From assembly GCA_963580455.1 (NCBI GenBank), contig OY756966.1:22447001-22511000 (forward strand): DNA of 64,000 nt, written 5' to 3'. Under the pieces are notes generated by a model that was given only the letters and a program-made list of their open reading frames with translations, searched no databases and was not told the origin of the DNA. This document shows, in pieces, positions 46,832 through 59,223 of this stretch; position 1 is the first letter of the stretch, and every line of letters begins with the position of its first letter. A program made the translations under genes and the position numbers. The DNA is from Euonymus europaeus (taxonomy: Eukaryota > Streptophyta > Magnoliopsida > Celastrales > Celastraceae).

Positions 46832-49800
46832 TTTCTTCTTCTTTCTTTTCCCTGTTCGAACTTTTTTTGGTCTGTGAGAGAAACTGTAGATGGTATTCAC
46901 TTTGTGTTTTGTGCATATAATAGTTATTAGTTAAGATGAAGAAATTGTGTTTTGTGCATATTATTTGGTCCGTATATATGGAAAGATAATTGGATTTGAA
47001 TCTGGACCCAGATCTCTCTTGCAATTTCAATGCCAATAAACGACAATATCTCTCCATCTGACGCATATATCCAATCCAAAGAACTTGATATTGTCTGCTT
47101 TAAAACTAAGATCGGCATGATGAACTTGAAGCGGTATTGTCTGGGCTGTCCAGACCCCAATTATAAATTGAATTTCAATTATTAGCCAAAGCCCAGTTCA
47201 AGAAACAGTCCAATCCCTTCGATTTGAGGACCAAAGTCAACAGTCATGGTGTAATGAATAGAGCGGAAAATCTTGTGTTAAACATTGTTGGGACTCGCAG
47301 GTTCTGAGTTTGATTATCATTAAAGGTAATATTCATGTAGCCGTGCGTTGGATTTTTGTTTTATTTATTATATTGTCAGGTTGAAGAAAAAAAAATATAT
47401 CTAATTTAGTAGCCTAAATTTAGACTCACTTCACATGATCAAGGGACAAATAATTTACGTTTACATGTTATTTATGAGTTTAAAAACAATTAAAGCTAGT
47501 CCGGCAAGTGAGTTTGCTGTTGAACGATAATCACTATGCATATAAGAATCGATCATTTCAATAAAGAGTACGTCTGAATCCCCCTCCCCAATTCGCCTGA
47601 CGCAGAAAAAAAAATTCATCAGTCTTAACTGAGCCCGATAAAAGAAAGGATTGATATGGGCCATATGGAAGCTGTTGATCGGTCGATCCACTTGGATCTA
47701 TGTTTGGGCTTCATTTCATTGAAAAAATGAAAACTGTCAAGTCTGCTTCACAGGCCCAAACGTCTTTCTTTGGGCCACATAAAAGTGATGACTCAATTAA
47801 AAAGACAAATACATTTAATCATATATTAATTGTTAAGATACAAATATAAAATTAAGTTATTAATTGATAAACATAAGATTACTAAACTTTTTATATCAAA
47901 AATTAATATATATATATATATATACATAAATATATTATAAATTACATTGGACATATCATAACACTAATATTTTTATATCCCAAACACGTATCCAACTTTC
48001 TGGATGGTGTACACCAACCCATGAATATGTACCCAAATTTGACACTCGTACCCGATTCAAGGTCTTATAGAGAGAGGTAGTGGCAGGCAGAAAAGATCAG
48101 TCAGTCATATATCATGTGGATATGTCCAACATCCATCCAAGGGACCCATTTTTGAATCTCCAATTCCATGCATTGAACACAAGATAAAAGCCAAGGCCCA
48201 AAGATTTCTTTCTATGTCAATCTTCATTTCACAAATCATGATGGTAAGTTTCAAATAATTTGTGGACAAATGTTTGGCAATAAAAATTTATCTTTAATTG
48301 TTGCATTCAAGTTTTACCCCCATGAATTATAAAGAAACTTATGATTGCAATCTTTTTTAGACAAGAGAATAAATTATTCATGAGATGCTCTCATAAAGAT
48401 CTACAATGAATTCTGACATATTTCAGCATTTATGGGTTTTAGGTGATGGATTCTTTTAATAGATAAATCAATAGATATAGACTTTTTTTTGCATATGCTC
48501 AACAACCACTTCTATTCACATTGAATCATAATTCTATTTCAAATTGTCATCTAGGGCCCATAGATTCCCATGGTTCAAAAAAATAGTCCCAAGACTTTTT
48601 TTTTGGTAATCCAATATCACATCATGAAAGTTTACTTTTTGGATATGGACTTAAATTCAAACTGTTAGATTCACGTGCATATAAATTTTTCACTTAACGA
48701 CATGGTAAGTTAGGTCAACATCAAGCATGTGACCATAAGGGTATTTCTTCGCATGAAAATCGAACTCAAATTTTTTTGAGTTCATACAAGTTGGACCCGA
48801 ATATTTTTTTACTACTAGACAAGGCCACCGCTGGGCAAAGCAACAAAAACTGATGTTTTAGGCACCAAGTCGGTCTAGGACACCATTTTAAAAAATATAT
48901 ATAACACCCAATATTAGTTCAAAATCAATCCAACTCGAAAATAAATCAAAAAAAACTAACCGCTTCCCTTTACCTTCTCCCTCTTCTCTCCCTCAACCCA
49001 ATCCAAAAATAGGTCCAAAAAACTCTTAACTACTTCTCTTGCCTTCTCCCTCAGCGTCAACCGTGTCATATTGAGCATCAAAAATAGTTAGGGCCGACCT
49101 TGTCACTAACTATTACCCAAGTGGTTAAAGGAGTCCAAGCCTCTCTGTAACATCATCAGTATCTAGATTCCTCAAGTAAGAAGTAAGAAATAAGAGTGTA
49201 AGTTCGCTTTCATAGACTAAAAATATTTACTACCTCCTTTGAATATGACAATTGAACTCAGAATTCTTTATTTTTTACAAGAGTTTATCCTTACAATTTA
49301 CCATTCAATCAATCTCCTTGGATTTTTGTATCTAGGTTTAGTTGCATGTAACCCATTTTATTGCAATGGGTGCAGTTAACACTCCTAGAATAATAAAAAA
49401 AATGCAAGAGTTTAGCATTACATTACATACAAAATGGGGATTAGGGACACCATTTTAGTCCTTGAACATAATCAAAATTAAGAGGGGCAAATTAGATAGA
49501 AGTATTTTAGAAGTCTATTCTTTGAAATAGGTCCACTATATTTTGAAACTTAAAATAAGAACAAAATGATGGATATCCCAAAAATATTCCTACCATCCAA
49601 CTAGGTCAAAATGGATCGACAATCATATCTCTCATTCGCGACATTCGATAGAAGTGAAATCACCACGTTGAAATCATATCGTCGAGCTGACTCTAACGGT
49701 TGTGGTCTCACTATTAGATAACATATTTGATTTGATTAGAATAACAATGACGAATCTATAATTTTAAATTTTATCCTTAATTCAATAAATTTTTAAAATA

Positions 49801-51535
49801 AGCTTAACCTTAATTAGCAAAGAAAAATCAGCTATATTTTCACTCCTAAGAGTGAATAAATTAGAAGATAAGCCCAATTTCTCAAATTAAGAGATTAGTA
49901 ATATCTTCTCTGTAATGAGTCAAAGACATTCATCTTTTAATTAATAATCACATCTATATAGTATTACTATTAGATAACACCAGACTCATTTTTGGTAACT
50001 TTAATCCTTTAAATTATGTGAAAATGACAAGAGAATACGAACAAAAGAATTGAAATGCCTTCGTCCAATAGATTATTTTTTCTGATAAATTTAGTAAATT
50101 ATCTTAAGACAAGACACCAATAAAACATAAACATTTTTTTAATGTGATGTGGCATTCATGAAAGTGACGCTTCATTTCCAACATTAAATTGTCGATACTT
50201 TGGAGTGCAAGTAACATCGTTATATCGATCACATTAAAGTTCAAGTACTAAACTACCATTTTTTTTCCCATTTTGGTACCTCAGTTTTTTCTCTCGAAGT
50301 TATCATTTAAAGAAGCAAAAAGTGCAACAAGTACCAGTACTTTTTAAAAATTATCAATAGAGTCCTTATAATTTATTTTGGGTCAACGAAACTCTTGTAC
50401 GTTAAACGATGCATCATGTTAGCCCTTCGATCCATTTTCCATTAAAATTAAAATTGATTATGTGATCGTTAATTGCTGACCTGGCTTTGTTTTACATAAA
50501 ATAAAAAGTATGTGCAAAATATGACTTGGATTTTAAAGAAGATAAAACATCTAAAAACACAAATTAAAAACTTTATTTTTGCCTCTCTCTCTCTCTCTCT
50601 CTTCTTTCTTGTTCAATCTTTACAAACCCAGAGAAGAGGATATAGTTATACGAACACTGACCCTGTATTTACAACCTCAATTTGTACACCTACTAGAACC
50701 CAACTAAGACTCATTACAGTGGTCACTCCGACATCGGAAAAGTTGAAGTAGATGCCAAAATTAGCAAACAATTATTTTTTAGTCATCGAAAGATATACAT
50801 TTTCCTATTCTGATAACCCTGAGATATATTTTTTCCAAGACCCGTCACTCAAACAACAAAAACTTAAAATGTAGGTCACTCCAGCATTAATACCATTCAA
50901 TTCTCTCGTAAATTAGACATTGTCCTTGAGTTCATGAGGATTCATTGGTGTCCTTTATCCCTTCAAATGGCAAGGGACCCCTAGTATTTCAGATATTTGT
51001 TAGTGCTGAAGATCCATGATTCGCACCTTTGTTCATAATCATGAGAATTCCATGATTCGAAATTCTCAAGAGTCTACAATTCTCATCGAATGATAAAAGA
51101 ATAAATATGGTAAAAAAAACACAAAAGTGTGGTACGATATAGCACAACTTCCTAAACCATTAGACGAAAATTGCAGAGCCCTCGCATTCGTCAGCAAGCA
51201 GGAGCCCAAAAAGGCCGGACTAACTTGGCTCATCTAGCAAACGAGCCAGCGCTAGAATTTCATTTCAGAGCTCTTCTACTAAAGGATAAGTCCGGCTCCA
51301 TCGATTCATACACAGCAAAATGTATAATCGACATGCAGGGCTGGGTAGATTTGCAATTCTTGCAATGACAGTACGAATCTAAGCAAAACTAATCTCCCCA
51401 AGACTAGTGTTTTTCTAACACTTGCAATCCAATCTCAACCACTGAATACCCCAGCTACATTTTTTATCCCTTCCAGCAATCAACTTCTCTACCAAACAGA
51501 GAGAGAGATAAAAACCACGCCAGAACTAGAAGTTG
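46832..51535. other. Intergenic sequence, no gene seen
   Basis: A long AT-rich stretch. There is a TA microsatellite near 47907-47926 and a CT run near 50584-50602. Near 47240-47340 a segment with GTTCTGAGTTTGATTATC could be a worn SINE. A mildly coding-like frame at 51171-51368 has no recognisable domain and is not called. Confidence 0.4.
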
Positions 51536-51780
51536 TTATTGCAGTTGCAGAACAGGTAAAAAAAAAAAACTAGCTACCAACCATGGGTTGGTCAGAATTT
51601 TCATGAATTGGATCATCCACTTCAATCCTCCAAACCAGGGAAACCCCATCAACCAACAAAACATAACAAGTATTCTTGATTCTTGAATTATATAATATAT
51701 ATATATACATGATGATGTAATTAATAGCAAAAGAAGGAAACCCAATTTGTTCAAAACCCCCAAAATCAAAATCAAAATCA
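51536..51780 (-). other. 3' flank of the RING-H2 gene
   Basis: The sequence directly after the RING-H2 stop codon on the minus strand; probably its 3' UTR. No feature beyond a short TA run near 51690. Confidence 0.4.
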
Positions 51781-52266
51781 TCAGAAATATCTGCGATGAG
51801 AAGTATTACCATGTAATGCAGACAACAAGTAAATAATCTCTTCATCACTCCCATCGTACTCCACTGGATCATGCCTTTGTTGATGAAACCCTGCAACAAC
51901 TTCATCAGGCAACACTTTGGTCCTGCAGAGAGGACAAGTAGCCCAATACTGCTGCAACCATCTATCCAAACAGTCCCTGTGGAACGTGTGGTTACATTTC
52001 AGTCTCCGAATCTTCTCTCCTTCGACGAAATCAGACAAACAGACTGCGCAATCTCTCGATTGGGGCTTCAATTTCTGGGTGTATGAGATCGTCGGGTTTC
52101 TCTCTTCGATTAAGTTGAAGAATTGGGCTGTTGAGATAACTTGTTTGGACGTGTTTTGGGTTCTGGTGATTGATCGGAAGAGAATCATGATTTCGAGGAG
52201 GAAGATGGTGAAGAAGACGACGGTCACCGTGTAGAGACGAGAGAAGAAGTCAGAGAGAGCGGCCAT
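51781..52266 (-). CDS. Membrane-anchored RING-H2 finger protein (E3 ligase), intronless
   Basis: 161 aa. A hydrophobic segment at about 11-30 should anchor it in a membrane with the RING on the other side of a short linker. RING-H2 residues are C73, C76, C91, H93, H96, C99, C111, C114, with the RING tryptophan before the last pair (DRWLQQYWATCPLC). The C-terminus is acidic (EYDGSDEE). Small single-exon genes with one membrane span and a RING-H2 domain are typical of RHA/ATL-like plant ligases, which pair with E2 enzymes to ubiquitinate targets; the target is unknown. The start is the first ATG of the frame and gives MAALSDFFSRL, leading straight into the membrane span. I do not assign a member name. 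Confidence 0.92.
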   Translation of the reverse strand: MAALSDFFSRLYTVTVVFFTIFLLEIMILFRSITRTQNTSKQVISTAQFFNLIEERNPTISYTQKLKPQSRDCAVCLSDFVEGEKIRRLKCNHTFHRDCLDRWLQQYWATCPLCRTKVLPDEVVAGFHQQRHDPVEYDGSDEEIIYLLSALHGNTSHRRYF

Positions 52267-52340
52267 GGAATAAAGCGAATACGGATATCAAATCAAATTA
52301 TCAAATGATGAAGTGAAATCTATACTTACACATCAATAAT

Positions 52341-52368
52341 GTGTGTGTGTGTATATATATATATATAC
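52341..52368. repeat. (GT)n(AT)n microsatellite upstream of the RING-H2 gene
   Basis: Six GT units run into a TA run, about 75-100 bp before the start codon, so probably in the promoter or leader. Confidence 0.95.
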
Positions 52369-53223
52369 AGGACAACTGTACTGTTTGTGAGTGTATATAT
52401 GTATATTTGTACAGTTAATGTAGCACTGTCGTTCATGGATTAGAATACTCTGGATTTTTTTTTATGAAAAATGAGAATACTCTGGATAATTTCACTTTAG
52501 GAATTGATGATCTGACAGTAGAGTTCACGGAATGTACATACCACTCAGCTCATACTGTGACACGTGGATAATTCTAGTGAATTTTTTATGTTATTATTTA
52601 ACGGGATAAATACACAAGAGCAAGCGTAACAATATTTTAGATCCAACTTTTATTAGACAAAATTCAAATCATTTTGAATACAATTAAATCAGTAAAATAC
52701 GTTTCCTAATACAGCAAAATTAGCAAAACACAAATTCTTAAAAAAAAAATCTCTCAATTTTAGTCAAGTAAATCATTTTCTAATATTTCATATTATCTCT
52801 ATCAAATTTATACTAAAATCAAGATTGCGTCTCACATTTATTATAAAAGTCAAGCCACATCATCATCTACGTCACCAAAACACATATCTCAATACAGTCA
52901 TATTAACAAAATACATATTCTAATATAATCACATCTATCAAAAACACAAATTTTCACACTATTTATTGGCCTAGCAAACACTCACCATTGCTGATGCTCT
53001 TAAATATAAAACCATATTATTATTTTTAGATATTGGACAATAATTCTCTTTATGGATGATTAAAAAGAACACTATTTTAAAAATGATGTTCGATATTAAA
53101 TATAACTCTAAATTATAGTTAAATCTGGCCGAAAAAACACTATACATGAAATTCTTTTTCTGTGATTTGTCATTTCTACGATAAGCCTCCCACTTAAATT
53201 TTGTTCAATTAAACTTTATTTTG
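52369..53223. other. Intergenic sequence, no gene seen
   Basis: AT-rich, no recognised feature. Confidence 0.4.
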
Positions 53224-53344
53224 TAAACATAATTATCACATGCCATAAGGGATTTTCTGCCTGCATTCTTTACTTCTTATGGTGTTTTTATATGTTTCAC
53301 AAACCAACAATTGAGCAATCAATTAATTTAGAATAAATTAATAA
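53224..53344. repeat. Direct repeat, copy 1 (partner 53602-53724)
   Basis: About 120 bp beginning TAAACATAATTATCACATGC and ending in TTAATTTAGAATAAAT. The second copy starts 378 bp further on and differs at roughly a dozen places. Confidence 0.9.
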
Positions 53345-53601
53345 GAACTGAGGAAGGGGAATATAGGGAATACTCAACAGAAACACGAAGGCCCAATGAG
53401 CTGGTAGGCTACACAGAAGTAGGTAGTCCTCTCCTTTTACAACTCTCGCCATAATGATAATAAATCTCACTCAAATTGATAATAGGTGATATTCGAATAC
53501 AAGACCTCTCACTCCTTACACAGTAGGAAGCACAATCAGACTATCACCAGTTGATACACTGCATGTCAGTCACCTAATCAGTATAATTTCGACACAGATA
53601 T
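53345..53601. other. Spacer between two direct repeats
   Basis: It contains a GATATTCGAATACAAGACC stretch that could be a worn SINE B box. No gene. Confidence 0.35.
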
Positions 53602-53724
53602 TAAACATAATTTTCACATGCCATAAGAGATTTTTCCGCCTGCATTCTTTGTTTTTTATGGTGTTTTTATATGTTTCACAAACCAACGATTAAGTGATGA
53701 ATTAATTTAGAATAAATAAATAAA
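53602..53724. repeat. Direct repeat, copy 2 (partner 53224-53344)
   Basis: See copy 1. Ends are not TG...CA, so this looks like a local duplication more than a pair of LTRs. Confidence 0.9.
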
Positions 53725-54222
53725 TCAGCCATTGTTATTTGGGGCTGAATTTATTTATTCACCATGAATAAGAAATATCCGAATATTCCGACATAATTAA
53801 AATCAATATAATCCATCAAAAATATAGCGAAGATGAGAATAAATTATGAAAAAAATGAAGACGACTCCGTTTAATTGGATGAAGCTTGTGAATATATGAA
53901 TTGAAATGAACCAAGAAATCGCTTGTACCCTTTATACAAAATAAATAAATAAATCGCTTGCACTGAGAAGGATACATTTTATATTCAGTAATATTATAAT
54001 TGAAATACTGGTCTGCCAAAATTATTATGCGCACAGATTTAACGGTCGGAATTTAGGTCCATATTATTATTATCAAGGTTTGTTGATAAAGAAAGAAAAA
54101 TTATCGTTTGTTTGGTTGAATTTTTGCATAATTTATACTCTATCATATATACTCTCAGACATACTCATATATTATTGTCTACACTGACTTAGAATGATCT
54201 AACTTGTTATCATATAGGGATT
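53725..54222. other. Intergenic sequence, no gene seen
   Basis: AT-rich, no recognised feature. Confidence 0.4.
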
Positions 54223-54536
54223 GGGGGTAGATCAAGTGGGTAAAACCACTGGACCCCTCAAGTTCCTCAATTTGGGACACTAAATTTTTTTGAAAAATCT
54301 AGAAAAATGATAAACGTATAGTGTATATCGTAACGATTCCAAACATAATTTTTTTGTCCGAAATAAAAATAAAAAATATAACAATCTAAAATTGAATGTT
54401 TAGATTTTAAATTCAACGGTTCGTTGCGATGTACACTATATAATTATCATTTTAAAAAAAAAATTAATGACCCAAATTCAGGAAACTTGTTTTACCCACA
54501 GGATCACTGCCGGATCCATGATCTAGAGCGAGGGGG
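54223..54536. repeat. Palindromic foldback MITE-like element
   Basis: The outer arms share GTGGGTAAAAC and CCTCAATTTGGG/CCTGAATTTGGG in inverted order. The inner arms share AAAATGATAA, TATAGTGTA and CG(T/C)AACGA (54304-54337 against 54420-54452). The whole 310 bp could fold into a long hairpin. No coding capacity and no clear target duplication. Confidence 0.7.
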
Positions 54537-55308
54537 AACATTGTCAGATAGTGGTTTGGACTTTGGACTGACTTTATACATATTGTGTTAAGTGAATTTG
54601 GATAAGGTTTCATTGAGTTGTGAGATGACTGAATTATTCACATACATCTTTGACCTGATCTTTGTCAGAAATCCTGTAAAAAGTATGGGAATCCCTGAAA
54701 CGTTTTGTTTTGCAACTATGGACCCTTGCCTGGCCCAATGAATTTCCAATTTTGGGCCGAATGCTAAGGCCCGCCCTATTTCCAAGACTTATTTAGGTAA
54801 AGTTTGACGGTAAATTTTATTTCCACCTTACTGTTTTCCAATGAAACCTCATCAAATTTATACCCCACAAAAATATAAATAACAACACTCTAACTAACAA
54901 AAAAAAAAACTCTCATTTATCAAATACACTTCAAAGACTAAAATCATAACAAATAAAAATACTTTCACAAAATAAAATATCAAAAAAATGATGTCATCCT
55001 ACAATAATTAAAGCAATTCACAAGTAATAAAATGGCCCATGTGCTTTCAAGAGTGGACATATACTTTGTTTCGGGCCAAAAAAACCTCTGTACTTACCAA
55101 ACTAGGTCATGTTAGCCCTTAGATGTGTTTTCTATCCAAAAATGTTGATGTGACAGTTAAGTAATTAGATAAATTTTTTATATAAAAATATAAAATCCAA
55201 ATGGAAACACGTGTGTAATATGTGACATGAATTTTTTAAATTAAAAATATAAACCCCTCTCTCCCCTTTTCTCCCTCTCTCTTCTCTTCAATCTTGATGA
55301 GATACAGT
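54537..55308. other. Intergenic sequence with a dispersed repeat
   Basis: No gene. 54840-55035 shares short motifs (AAATACTTTCACA, CACAAGTAAT) with 34500-34640 and 57418-57500. Confidence 0.35.
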
Positions 55309-55313
55309 CCTAC

Positions 55314-56612
55314 TGATAAGTGCCAGAATATACATTTTAAAATTGATTACATATAGGCATTTATGAATGATTAAGGTTTAAAGTGATGTTTTTGTGCATT
55401 AAACTCCAAATATTATTTTGGACATCATTTTATCATTTTAAATGTTATTTTGCTTCCTTGTGACCCAAGCCTAAGCAATTGTGGAATTGTTGATCTATAA
55501 GTAAAGATATGTCATCCATGACATCACCATCATTTGCCCAAATAAAAATCAAAGATGTTAATATGAAAAATATTATGATATTTGTATTTTATTATATTTG
55601 TATTTAAAATATCATGATATTTACATAAAATTTTGTCTATAAAAGGAAGGGAGGTCTTTGGTGATTGAGGATTCCAAGATTCCAAAATTCTAAGGAAAAA
55701 GAAAGAAGTCTCAAGGAAGAGAAGAAATCTTAAGGAAGAAGACTAAAAAGGGTTGTATTTCTTAGCTACTTATTTGTTAAGTTTTATGTTGTATTTGGTT
55801 ATGTATAATTAAACTTTTGTAGTTAGGGCTTAACTTTTCAGCCCTAAGACATGATTTCAATTATATAAGTTGTGTGGTGTAGATTGTATATTTTCTACAA
55901 TTATGGTGATTTTGGTTTCTCTATGTTATGTGAATTTTGATACTTCGTTTCTTTGAGTAGCTAACTTAGGGACATGTATTGAGATTATTCAGTTGTAGAA
56001 CATAAGTCAATTGCCATATTGATTATGTTTTTATTTGCAACACATAATTTGGTTAAGAATGAATTATGGAAAATCAATTCTTGAATATCTAAGTATAAAT
56101 ACCATGTATTAGAGTTCTTGTGGCATTCATATTCTCTTGATTCTTATTGGATTCTTGATTGTTAATTGAAGCAAATGTCATGCTAGATTTCAATTAAGAG
56201 TGCACGTATTGATGTAAATGTCATACACCTTACATGCACTTAAGAGATAATCATACAACTTGAGTTTGACCATGACCTTGTTGTGAATGTTGTCATCATA
56301 TACTTGTTGAAAGTTTCAATCTATCATTTCTTATAAATTGTTTGATTGTTTTGTGGTGGATAATGAGTCCTAGCAAGGATTTTTAGGAATTGAAGTCATT
56401 ACTTTTCATTCTTGTTTTTAGTGTTAATGATTTTATCTTTATTTTTGTATGTTATAAGATTTAAACCCCTTTACAATTATTTGTAAAATATATTCAAGTG
56501 TTAGATTGTATATTTATTAGTATCACTCCTCGTGGGATCGACTTTTATTTATTCATTATATATTATTTATACAGTTGTAAGATAATTTTAAATTGTTACT
56601 AACCACATAACA
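55314..56612 (+). mobile_element. Solo LTR with target duplication
   Basis: 1299 bp starting TGATAAGTGCC and ending CACATAACA. A perfect 5-bp duplication CCTAC is at 55309-55313 and 56613-56617. A TATA box CTATAAAAGG lies near 55638, followed by a purine-rich leader. The phrase TCCTCGTGGGATCGAC near 56527 is common in plant LTR elements. With no internal region, this fits LTR-LTR recombination. The exact family is not known. Confidence 0.85.
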
Positions 56613-56617
56613 CCTAC

Positions 56618-57244
56618 CATCTGGAGTGGTGGAGGCGGAAGTCACTCCCTTCGATTCTTCTGCCTCTGTCCATGGTTTCGATTATGAGGGGTCACATGCC
56701 CTAATCCAGTCATCTTATCGGTGGGTCTCATTGGCGGGAGTAGTCTCGTCGAGGTTCCACCGGAGCTCAACGATTTAGAGCTTTATTAGACTAAAAATTG
56801 ACTATAATCAAAGTCAATTTTCTCTCTCTCGAAAGTTTCAATTTTTATCTTCTCTCTCCCAAAAAATTCCAGCTTCCCCTGCTCTCTTTCCAAATCTGAA
56901 ATCAGGTGCTGTTTCGAGTGTTCCAGGTTTTGATGCTAGCAAAGCCAGTCTGGTGTGGTTGTGAAGTCTGTGAGACTTCCGGTGGTCTTGTCCTAAAGAG
57001 GGATGGGTTCTACAGATCTAGCATCTTGTAGTCGAAACTTTTTTGGTGTGCCACCGGAGAAGACGAAGTAAAGTTTTTACTTTTTATTTTTTGTTATGGG
57101 TTTTATTAGATTTATAGTTTGTTTTTTAAAAAATGTACATGTGTCTTAAAGTAAATTCATGTGGCAAATTTTTTTCTTATAAAAAATAACACGTCAGTAC
57201 ATAACGACCTCCATAATGAAAAGTATGAGGTGTTGATTGGTCGA
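56618..57244. other. Intergenic sequence, no gene seen
   Basis: A moderately GC-rich stretch (56630-57060) reads like the leader of a gene or element, but no frame has a recognisable product. Confidence 0.35.
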
Positions 57245-57400
57245 ATGTAAGTCGCAGGTTATGCGATACAACGACAGACTGGGTGTGTTCAAATAAATCA
57301 CCGAATTCCTGAGCAGCACTTCGAACCCGAGACCTATCCTACTGACCAAATCGAAGACCCCAGCTGGTGCCGCTGAGCCCTATGCCCTAGGGGCTACAGG
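57245..57400 (-). mobile_element. Possible SINE fragment
   Basis: On the minus strand TTGGTCAGTAGGATAGG and, a few bases on, GGGTTCGAAGTG resemble the two internal promoter boxes of a tRNA-derived SINE. No tail or target duplication was found. Confidence 0.35.
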
Positions 57401-57794
57401 GACTAATCTAATACATATCACTTGAAGCAATGCACAAGTCAATGATAAACTTAATTACTAAAACAATCTACAATAAATTCCCAAAGAAAAAAATATAAGT
57501 AAAGCTTACCGTAGATTCAAAAATTCATAATTGTGATAGTTCCACTTGCCATGGAGGTCATCGTCGGTGTTGCCTAGCTGACTGAAATGACGATGATTTA
57601 AGTATATGAGTTTCTTGCTCTTGTTTTCATGCGATGAAAAAATAAAATCATGGGATGTGAATATCTTATACTTTGAAAAACAAATAGTCAAAGTTAAATT
57701 GATGAAAATTAGGGTATAATTGAAAAATTGAAAGGGTGTACATAAAGCTGGCCAAATTTGATTTCTATATTACATGTTTTAGTTAAAGTAGTTA
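57401..57794. other. Intergenic sequence with a dispersed repeat
   Basis: Diverged relative of 34600-34965 (see that entry), ending in ACATAAAGCTGG. No gene. Confidence 0.35.
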
Positions 57795-58244
57795 TTAAGG
57801 TGTTTGGTGACCTCGACCTCTTCCTCTACCTCTATAACTTCCACGTCCTCTACCTCTTCCAAACCTATCTTCCTCCCTTGCTCCAAGCCTTGCATCACCT
57901 GTGATCTTCAACACTTGCTCCTCAACACTACTCTTTCGAAACTTTTGTTCATGAACAAGTAACGAACTCTGTAACTCATCCACAGAAAGATCATCAATGT
58001 CTTTCGACTCCTCTATAGAACACACAATGTAATTAAATTTCTCGGTGAGTGTGCGCAATACTTTCTCGACAATTTTTACATCCTGCATATCTTCTCCAGC
58101 ATTCCTCATGTCATTGGCTATCACCATCACCCTTGAAAAATAATCAGTGACAGACTCACCCTCCTTCATTTCCAGAATCTCGAATTCCCTACGAAGAGTT
58201 TGGAGTTGAGCTCGTTGCACTCTATTGTTCCCTTGATATTTGTC
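57795..58244 (-). pseudogene. Second copia gag fragment, different family, out of frame with its neighbour
   Basis: The frame (DDKYQGNNRVQRAQLQTL ... GRGRGSYRGRGRGRGHQTP, stop at 57795) is a UBN2-type gag (KIVEKVLRTLTEKFNYIV, CSIEESKDIDDLSVDELQ). It ends at the Arg/Gly-rich block that normally precedes the zinc knuckle. It starts abruptly next to the protease of a different copia gag-pro unit, in another frame. Only the middle part of gag is present, without its own start, LTR or pol. Confidence 0.85.
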
Positions 58245-59200
58245 GTCACGTGAAATGAGGCACCTGAATCAGTGACCCAACTGCTACTGTCTTGGCATGT
58301 GAGGTTAATACTGCCATCATCACAGACAACGACTATGTCTCCTTCAGCTATAGCTGCAGCGTCATCTCTTTCGCCTTTGTCTTCGCCCCTTTCTTGGTCC
58401 CTTCTGAAGATTCGACAATTCTTCTTCATATGACCTTTCTTCTTGCAATAGAAGCATTCAATGTCCTTCCTTGACTTGGACTTGCCCCTCGACTTGCCTC
58501 GGTTGTCATTACCTCGACGATCTCGATTTTGGCTTCTCCCTCGTCTTTCTTGTCCTGTGTTGACAAGAACTTCTGCATCTCCATCTTTGTGCTCAACTCG
58601 TCTCATCTCCTCATTTAGAAGACTGTCTGAGACTACATCAACACTCAATTTTCCATTTGAAGCTGAGTTACTGAGAGACACTACCAAGGTCTCCCAGCTA
58701 TCTGGCAGTGAACTGAGCAATAACAATGCTTGTATTTCTTCATCGATCACCATCTTTAGTGTAGTTAGTTGATTTACTACACCTTGATAGTCACTGAGAT
58801 GTTCTGACATACTGCGCCCATCTCTGTACTTCATGTTGACCAACTTCCTTACCCACCTGGATTTGTTTACGGCATTTTCCCGCTCACAAACAGATTTAAT
58901 TTTCTCCCACAAGACATCTGCTTTGGTCTCTTGAGAAAAAAGATTGAAAATTCTTTGATCAATCCATTGCCGAATTGCCCCAACACACTTTCTGTGAAGT
59001 ATGTTCCAAGCAGCATCATCAATGGAGGTAACTGTCTCTTTGGATGTACCTTCCTCCTTGATGGTTTTGTGGGGCCTGGCAGAATCGCCTAGGATAGGCA
59101 AATATAAATCCTTTGAATAAAGGATGTCCTCCATTCTGGGCTTCCACATCGAGTAATTGGAAGTAGTCAATTTGATCATGCCGCCTGCCGATTCCTCCAT
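58245..59200 (-). pseudogene. Copia gag-protease, truncated just after the protease active site
   Basis: The start is the ATG at 59200 (MEESAGGMIKLTTSNYSMW), 11 bases past the primer-binding site. The gag has the copia UBN2 fold region, then a basic, Arg-rich stretch and one CCHC knuckle (CFYCKKKGHMKKNC). The protease motif is WVTDSGASFHVT, and family similarity stops right there at about 58245-58250. No stop codons lie in the retained part, so loss of the rest was an abrupt event, not slow decay. Integrase, RT and RNase H are absent. Confidence 0.88.
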
Positions 59201-59210
59201 AATAAACCTC

Positions 59211-59222
59211 GCTCTGATACCA
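59211..59222 (-). other. Primer-binding site of the 59-kb copia element
   Basis: TGGTATCAGAGC on the minus strand, one base from the LTR: the usual match to plant initiator methionine tRNA. Confidence 0.9.
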
Positions 59223-59223
59223 C

